Assembly (NCBI GenBank): GCA_034769895.1
Contig: CM068367.1
Span: 117,722,573-117,786,572 of the forward strand
DNA length: 64,000 nt
Source: Magicicada septendecula
Lineage: Eukaryota; Arthropoda; Insecta; Hemiptera; Cicadidae
Direction of reading: 5' to 3'
Part shown: positions 57,976 through 64,000 of the stretch, piece after piece
Layout of the letters: each line of letters begins with the position of its first letter
How positions within the stretch are numbered: the first letter of the stretch is position 1
Made by a program: the position numbers and the translations under genes
The notes under the pieces: generated by a model
The model's input: the letters and a program-made list of their open reading frames with translations, nothing else
What the model was told of the DNA's origin: nothing
Database searches by the model: none

Positions 57976-58421
57976 TCTGTTACCAGGGCCGGATCCACGG
58001 GGGGGCAAGGGGGGCACGCGCCCCGGGCACCAAATGATGGGGCGCCAAAAAATAATTTATTTATAAAAATTAGTAACTGCTTCATAACCAAAAATATAAG
58101 TTTTAGTGTCATGTTTAAATTACTCAATATTGTTCCAGAAACAATAAATTATAAATTTTTAGTGCAAATTCCCAATAAGCTACATTTGTCCATAGCCACA
58201 TCTACCTAAATATAGTAAGAAATACTTAAACAGGGTGGGGATATTCTCGCAGTATGAGTTGCTGTTGGCAACTCTGTGTGTTTTGATTGACTGTCAGTCG
58301 CCAGTCTCGCCTCAGTCAGCAATGAGTCTGCTGAGGTTGGGTTACCTTCAGTGACTGACTGAATATTCTAACAGTGACTATCTTGTTTGTTTGTATTTAT
58401 ACAAAATAAAACTATATCAAT

Positions 58422-58542
58422 ATGTCAAAAAAGGCGTCAGGAGCTTTCAACAGAAAGAAAGCGAAAGAAAGACAACAAGAGGCAGAGAAGTCGTCAAGTT
58501 TGATGTCATCATGGTTGCAAAATATCCAAGAACAAGAAAAAT
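58422..58542 (+). CDS. hAT transposase, exon 1
   Basis: ATG at 58422 opens MSKKASGAFNRKKAKERQQE, a basic Ser/Lys-rich start typical of this transposase type (KK-SG--RK-K-ER). It ends in phase 1 before a GTAAAT donor at 58543. Joined to the acceptor at 59255 (TTGCTTGCAG) the reading frame continues unbroken, which supports the intron. The role is the N-terminal, probably nuclear-targeting, segment of the transposase. Confidence 0.75.
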
Positions 58543-59255
58543 GTAAATAAAAATTTGTTATTATTTGTTGAGAACAATATTTATATTAAAGAGAGACATA
58601 ATAGCTGCTTAAAAACTAAACTGTTTTGTTTTTTGTTTTTACTTTCTAATAGGCTATCAGTTGTTCTTAATGTTTTATTTTTCTTTGTCTCGATACAAAC
58701 ACTGAACGGAAGGAAAGCGGACGCGAATTGAGCGATAGCCGATGCGTGCAGCGGGCGGCAGGTCCCCGGGCGGCAGTCGGCGACATACTCCTCACTCCCT
58801 GTACACGTGACTTACTGACTCACCCTGCCCTTCGCCCGCTCCTCCGCCAACACCCATCCACTCCACGGCAGTAACCTTCCTCGCCCGTCATTGCGTAATT
58901 TATGGAGCCTATTATTATCAATTCAATGATAACTCAGTTCCAATACCTTTGTAAATAAAATAATGTTTTAAATTCACAACTATTTATTTCGCCTAATTAT
59001 TTATTTCATGATGGAACACTTTATAAGTAGGCTACTGATGCTGGTTGTCTTACTAATTAAAGTAAAAATTAAAAAAAATCTTATATGCTTATTAAGCATT
59101 AACTTTTTTCTCCTTATAAACCTTTCATAAAACTTATGCTTTATTAACTTAGTGTTTATTTATAGTTACATACTTGAATTTTAAAAATAAGTCTGGACTA
59201 ATACTTAACATTGTAATGATTCAGTCATGTATACAATTATGTTTGTTGCTTGCAG
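58543..59255 (+). other. Intron of hAT transposase gene
   Basis: Begins GTAAATAAA and ends TTGTTGCTTGCAG. It is about 713 bp, AT-rich, with an inserted-looking GC-rich patch at 58700-58860 (GCGGGCGGCAGGTCCCCGGG). The phase agrees on both sides. Confidence 0.7.
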
Positions 59256-61722
59256 ACGAAGCCACGAGCGATCAGCCATCCATTCAAGAGGGATCTTTGG
59301 AAGAGGATGAGAGCAGTGTTAGAGAAGAAGTCTTCATGGAATTTTGTGCAAAGGAAAAGAATAAAAATGACTTACTTTGTGAAAAACCAAGTACGTCCCA
59401 TGCTACTGACACTTCAATGTCACTTCAAGAAACATTACCTGGTGTAAAGTGGAAAAGGCCTAATAATGAGGAAACTGAATGTGAGTATAATTTCAATTTT
59501 AATGATCCTGGAACTTGGCCAGCTAGACTTAGTGATAATCAAAGATGTTACATAACACAAAATAGGTATGAAAAAGAATATCATGATCCTGACTTGAGTA
59601 AAAGTTGTAGGGAGGGCCGAAATCTTACAAAGGATTGGTTCTTTAAAATTTTGAAAAATGGTTCAAAGGTTAAAAGATCTTATTTGGCTTACAGCGAGAC
59701 AATGAATGCCTTGTATTGTGTTCCGTGTAGGCTTTTTTCCCACTTGATCACAGACCATGAATCTAAACGGTCTTACTTAGCAAGAAAGGAGCGCTTCATA
59801 AATTGGAGAAAACTTAATGAAAAGTTACCAGAACATGAAAACTCACAGAGTCATAAGATGTCGTTTGTTTCATGGTAGGCCTTAGAAGCTTCCCTTGGTA
59901 AAGGAGGGATCGACAGGGAATTGCAAGATCAAATAAAAAAAGAGGAATCCCATTGGAGGGAAGTGCTACGCTGTATAGTAGATGCTATCTTATTTTTGGC
60001 AAAACAGGGTAGTTCGTTTAGGGGGACGAACGAAACGTGTAACTTTGCAGATCCAGATAGTGGCAAGTTTCCCAACATTATAGATTTAATTTCCCACTAC
60101 AACAAAAACTTGCGCCAACATATTGATCACCACAAGAAAGGGCAGCTCAGTTATTTTTCCCACAAAGTACAAGACGAGTTTCTTGATCTCATTGCACATC
60201 AAATTAGGGAAGACATTATTAAAGACATTAAAGCAGCTAAATATTTTTCTTTGATTTTCGACTGTACTCCTGATGTGAGTAAAAATGAACAGATGACTGA
60301 AGTTATTCGATACATTAAATTTAATGAGGAAGGGCCTGAGATTTGTGAAAGTTTTTTGGATTTTTTCACTGTGAGTGAAAAGACAGGTGAGGGTCTTTTT
60401 GAAATTATCACTGAAAAGCTCAAACAAGATGGTCTAGATTTGAAATATTGCAGAGGCCAGTCATATGACAACGGAGCAAACATGGCTGGGAAATACAAGG
60501 GAGTACAATCAAGGATAGTCCAAGAGAACAAACTGGCCTATTTTGTTCCATGCTCAGCCCACTCCTTAAATTTAGTTGGAGTCCATTCAGCAGAGGCATG
60601 TGTTGAAGCCCAATCATATTTTGGTATTGTAAAGAGTCTTTACAACTATTTTTATGGTTCAACATCAAGGTGGGAAGTATTAAAAAAACATGTACCTCTT
60701 AGTTTAAAATCAGAAAGCAAAACAAGATGGTCAGCAAGGCTTGAATCCGTGGAGGTTATATATAAACATATGGACAAAGTGCTCTATGCTCTTGAAGAAC
60801 TGAACACTCATGAATTCTCATCTCCAGAAACAAGATCTGAAGCCAAATCTCTAATCTGCAATTTGAAAAATTTCGAATGCGTTGTCATGACATGTTTTTG
60901 GTATACAATTCTCAAGAAAATTGATCGAGTTAACAAGTTTTTACAAAGAGAAGATGCAACAGTAGACAAGGCTGCAAAAATCATACATGGTCTTCTAAAT
61001 TTATTATCTTCGACTAGGGAGTTAACTGTTTCAGAGGCAATTGATGAGGCAAAATTCTTATCAAGTAATATTGGCATAACAACAGAATACAAAGAAACAA
61101 GGAAGAGGAAAAAAAGAAAATGCCAGGGGAAACATGTGAAGATGATGCATCAAATCTCATGGCAGAAGAACTGTTCAAAAAATCACTTTTTCAAATTTGT
61201 GATAGAATTATTAGTGAGCTAACCAACAGGTATGATGCACTGAAAATGATTGCTGACAAGTTTAGTTTCTTGTGTGGGGATCAAATTAAAAAACTAGATG
61301 TTGATACTTTAAAAAGTAAGGCTAGAGAGTTAGCTAGAACCTATGCAAATGATTTAAATGAAGAACTTTTAAATGAAATAGAGAGTTTTAAGTTTCACAC
61401 TCTAACCACAGAAGATGGATTGGAAGATGCAACAGCAGCAACTATGCTCAAAATATTGTATGAGAGCAAGCTGGAAGTGGGGTATCCAAATATACATGTT
61501 GCTCTAAAAATCTTTGTAACACTTCCAGTGTCTGTAGCAACTGGAGAAAGAAGTTTCAGCAAATTGAAGCTTATAAAAACCTATTTGAGAAATGCTATGA
61601 AACAGCAAAGACTTACTAACTTGAGCATTATTTCCATTGAGCATCAAAGGGCTTCTTTGATTTCTTTTGATCATATAATTAACACATTTGCAGCAAAGAA
61701 GGCTCAAAAGATAAGAGTTTAA
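59256..61722 (+). pseudogene. hAT transposase, exon 2 (one stop, one frameshift)
   Basis: About 820 codons. The first part contains NDPGTWPARLSDNQRCYITQ and ALYCVPCRLFSH, the TTF-type zinc-finger region. TAG at 59876-59878 interrupts at SFVSW, after which the same frame continues ALEASLGKGG. The DDE domain follows with YFSLIFDCTPDVSKNEQMTE, GQSYDNGANMAGKYKGVQSR, FVPCSAHSLNLVGVHSAEAC and SKTRWSARLESV. At a run of seven A (61109-61115) a one-base change is needed to continue into 61120-61722, which ends with the dimerisation block PVSVATGERSFSKLKLIKTY. It mobilises DNA with short inverted repeats by cut and paste. Only two lesions make this the youngest-looking coding TE in the window. Confidence 0.85.
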
Positions 61723-62049
61723 TTAATATATTGAATAGTATGTTTTTATTTTATTGTTCTTGTCCATTAAACTTTAAAAACTGTATATATGTTATAATTA
61801 TAAAAATACTCAAACCTTTCTTTATAATTATTTCTTATTCATTTATGGTACTTTTTGAATACTAGTGTAATATGTGTTATGAAAAAGAATTACTATTTAA
61901 TTAAAATAATACTGTAATCTCTAATCTGGTTTTTTTTTTCAACCTCATGTAGCGTTAGACCTTTTGGTAAATCGGGGACCCTCGGGGAGGTCGCCAACAG
62001 CAAAGCTTGCCCCCCCTAATAATAATTGTAGGTCCAATCAGAAAGAGGG

Positions 62050-62785
62050 AAGTGGCTCCTCCTTTCTCATACACTATTAAGTATTGCATCTGCACTCTCT
62101 ATATATTTGGCCATGCATACGTTTGGTACTGTATAGTCATGTATGCTCATTTTACTGTCTCCCCTCCTACTACCAAGTGTATATTCTGCCTTTTTATTTC
62201 CTCTTCTACTTTTTTTATATTTGGGCATTTAATCTGGCAATATATATCAATTCTTTCAGCTGACTGTAACAGTCCATCATGTCATTAAACGTTGTTAAAT
62301 AGTCTCCAGTGAGGGTATTAGTATGCTCTTTTGCTCTCTAAATAACATAATCAATCTGGCACTCGTTTCTTTTTCAATCAGTTGTGTCAGCCCCACACAT
62401 TTAACTGAAGTATTTTTATTGTTTTGTTTCCTTCTAAATCCTTTATGTCTACAAGTATTATAGAGTTTCATGCTATCCAGGCTAAGAGGTTGATTTTGCT
62501 GTGACAATCTTAATTCATTTGTGCAATTCCTCTTGCCATTTTTGTCCAAATTGTTACAATACTTACAAAACCTGCTTACAGTTCTTACAAATTCTTAGCT
62601 ACATTATTTATGATTTTTGTCATTTTGACTCTTCTGCTTCAATGCATATTTTCAGGTTTTCATTATCAGTTTTCAATTCTGCCTTTTTTGTTTCTTTAAA
62701 CATCTTTGTTTTGGTCTTCAAACCTTTTGTCATCATTCTCCCCCTCATCTTTGACATCATCACCTGTCAGTTTGTTTTCTTGCTG
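62050..62785. other. No recognisable gene
   Basis: T-rich DNA. Minus-strand frames here (62295-62549) include a basic stretch KGFRRKQNNKNTSVKCVGLT that I cannot assign. Confidence 0.4.
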
Positions 62786-62789
62786 TTTT

Positions 62790-62933
62790 TACTTCCATAT
62801 TCCTTAAGGAATGGAAGTATGGTGATGGCAAAAAAAATCGTGTTCGAGATTATTGCAGATTCTGATTCTACTACACTCAAAACATGAAAAAAAGTCGTTT
62901 TCCGAAAAGTGTCTGTGTGTGTGTCTGTCTGTG

Positions 62934-62986
<53 letters not shown>

Positions 62987-64000
62987 GTGTGTGTGTGTGT
63001 GTCTGTAGATTTTTTTTCTATGGCAAACGATAACTGCCGTAAATTCAAACATAATCAAATAATGTTTTGCATGCAGCTCTGATTTGCAGAGTACTCGCGA
63101 CCTATTGTTTTTGGTGAAGATCGGTTGAGGGAAAGGGGTAGTTTACCTGCAACGGTTTTTTTTTAGCAAGGGTAATTTTGTTTGTTTGGCAAACGATAAC
63201 AGCCGCAAATTCAAACAGAATCAAATAATGTTTCGCATACAGCCCTGAATTGTAGAGTTCTCAAGATCTGTTGATTTTGGTGAAGATCGGTTAAGGGAAA
63301 GGGGTAGTTTACCTGTAACGTTTTATGTTTTAACAAGGGTATTTCCTATGGCAAACGATAACAGCCGCAAATTCAAACAGAATCAAAAGATTATTTGCAT
63401 ACAGCCCTAAATTGTAGAGTTCTCAAGACCTATTGTTTTTGGTGAAGATCGGTTGAGGGAAAGGGGTAGTTTACCTGCAACGTTTTTTTAACAAGGGTAT
63501 TTTCTATGGCAAACGATAACAGCCGCAAATTCAAACAGAATCAAATAATGTTTTTCATACAGCCCTGATTTGTAGAGTACTCAAGACCTATTGTTTTTGG
63601 TGAAGATCGGTTAAGGGGAAGGGGTAGTTTACCTGCAACGTTTTTTTATCAAGCGTATTTTCTATGGCAAACGATAACAGCCGCAAATTCAAACAGAATC
63701 AAATAATTTTTTGCATACGTCCCTAAATTGTAGAGGTCTCAATGACTTTCGATTTTGGTGAAGATCGGTTAAGGGGAAGGGGTAGTTTACCTGCAACCTT
63801 TTACGTTTTAACAAGAGTAAAGTACTTGAAAATTTATTTAAACTTTTTGAAACAATGGTAATTGTTAAAAATAAAATAATTTTGTTGCCAGGCAATAAAA
63901 TTATAATTTTTTCATTTTAATGTAATATAATATTTTTTTTCTATAGTAAACGATAACAGCCGCAAATTCAAACAGAATCAAATGATGTTTTGCATACAGC
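62790..64000 (+). repeat. Dispersed repeat family R4 with tandem array, plus-strand copy
   Basis: A head with ATTCCTTAAGGAATGGAAG (an 18-bp perfect palindrome-like start), GTGATGGCAAAAAAAATCG and TTTTCCGAAAAGTGTCTG leads into a GTCT/GT microsatellite (62910-63006), then units starting GGCAAACGATAACAGCCGC at about 63020, 63188, 63348, 63506, 63664 and 63947. The spacing of the first five is 156-170 bp. Each holds AAGATCGGTTRAGGGRAAGG and GTAGTTTACCTGCAACG. The last unit is cut by the window end. No protein is encoded. Confidence 0.9.
62910..63006. repeat. (GTCT)n/(GT)n microsatellite
   Basis: A GT run, about 13 GTCT units and a second GT run. It lies between the head of the R4 element and its first tandem unit. 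The R4 copy at 48000-48040 has only a decayed version. Confidence 0.95.

Larger units (their letters stand above)
57984..62042 (+). mobile_element. Near-intact hAT element, ZMYM1/TTF type
   Basis: The left end CAGGGCCGGATCCACGGGGG resembles known hAT termini. The right side around 62008-62042 has GCTTGCCCCCCCTAATA and GTAGGTCCAATC, which partly mirror it. The 8 bp before the left end (TCTGTTAC) are not found at the right, so the right boundary is approximate. It encloses one two-exon transposase gene. Confidence 0.7.

Noticed and set aside
62940-62984. CRISPR-like array from regular GTCT repeats and the ~160-bp units downstream
   Set aside because: Simple microsatellite, and the ~160-bp units are too long and lack unique spacers; the genome is eukaryotic.

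Overview
This is an AT-rich eukaryotic window, most likely from an invertebrate and probably an arthropod/insect with a large, repeat-rich genome. The reasons are Jockey-type and other insect-style non-LTR retrotransposon tails, mariner relics, several hAT elements, very long (GT)n tracts, long non-coding stretches and a GT..AG intron. Nothing looks bacterial: there are no operons and no dense long ORFs. I could not identify a convincing host gene; almost every supportable coding segment belongs to a transposable element (TE), usually broken by stops and frameshifts. No cellular RNA gene or CRISPR array was seen. Species cannot be named from the sequence alone.

Layout. 0-10 kb: a long (GT)n tract flanked by a 54-bp direct repeat, Penelope-like terminal fragments carrying hammerhead-ribozyme-like cores, a CTT/CTC tract and several short plus-strand LINE 3' tails. 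10-15 kb: mostly featureless. 15-27 kb: a 1.35-kb LINE reverse-transcriptase (RT) relic, a 354-bp GT/GC tract, a mariner 3' fragment, another LINE tail, a perfect 320-bp tandem duplication and dispersed repeat pairs. 28.4-32.5 kb: the most complete LINE (minus strand), with coiled-coil ORF1, APE endonuclease, RT, tail and a (TAAG)n 3' end, but frameshifted.

33.9-44.3 kb is the centrepiece, a set of nested transposons. A hAT element with matching 8-bp flanks (7/8) encloses a second element with about 470-bp terminal inverted repeats. That second element carries a degenerate gene for a multi-domain protein with an XPG/FEN1-like PIN nuclease and a CXC cysteine cluster. It is itself interrupted by a 1.46-kb non-autonomous hAT-like element packed with GATCGAATC motifs, which in turn holds a 384-bp insertion.

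44.9-53 kb: LINE tails on both strands, pogo-like termini, two dispersed repeat families and a Jockey relic. 54.0-54.9 kb: an 884-bp hAT derivative with a perfect 8-bp target-site duplication (TSD). 55-57 kb: a mariner relic and a Harbinger-like element with CACGTG-rich inverted repeats. 58-62 kb: a nearly intact two-exon hAT transposase gene of the ZMYM1/TTF-zinc-finger type with only two visible lesions. 62.8-64 kb: an element with a tandem array of about 160-bp units that runs off the window; a single inverted relative sits at 47.8-48.2 kb.

The genes do not form a pathway. The window is a record of successive insertions, and the nesting order gives relative ages. Family names come from remembered motif patterns, not from searches. 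Coordinates of degenerate elements are approximate unless a TSD or exact repeat defines them.
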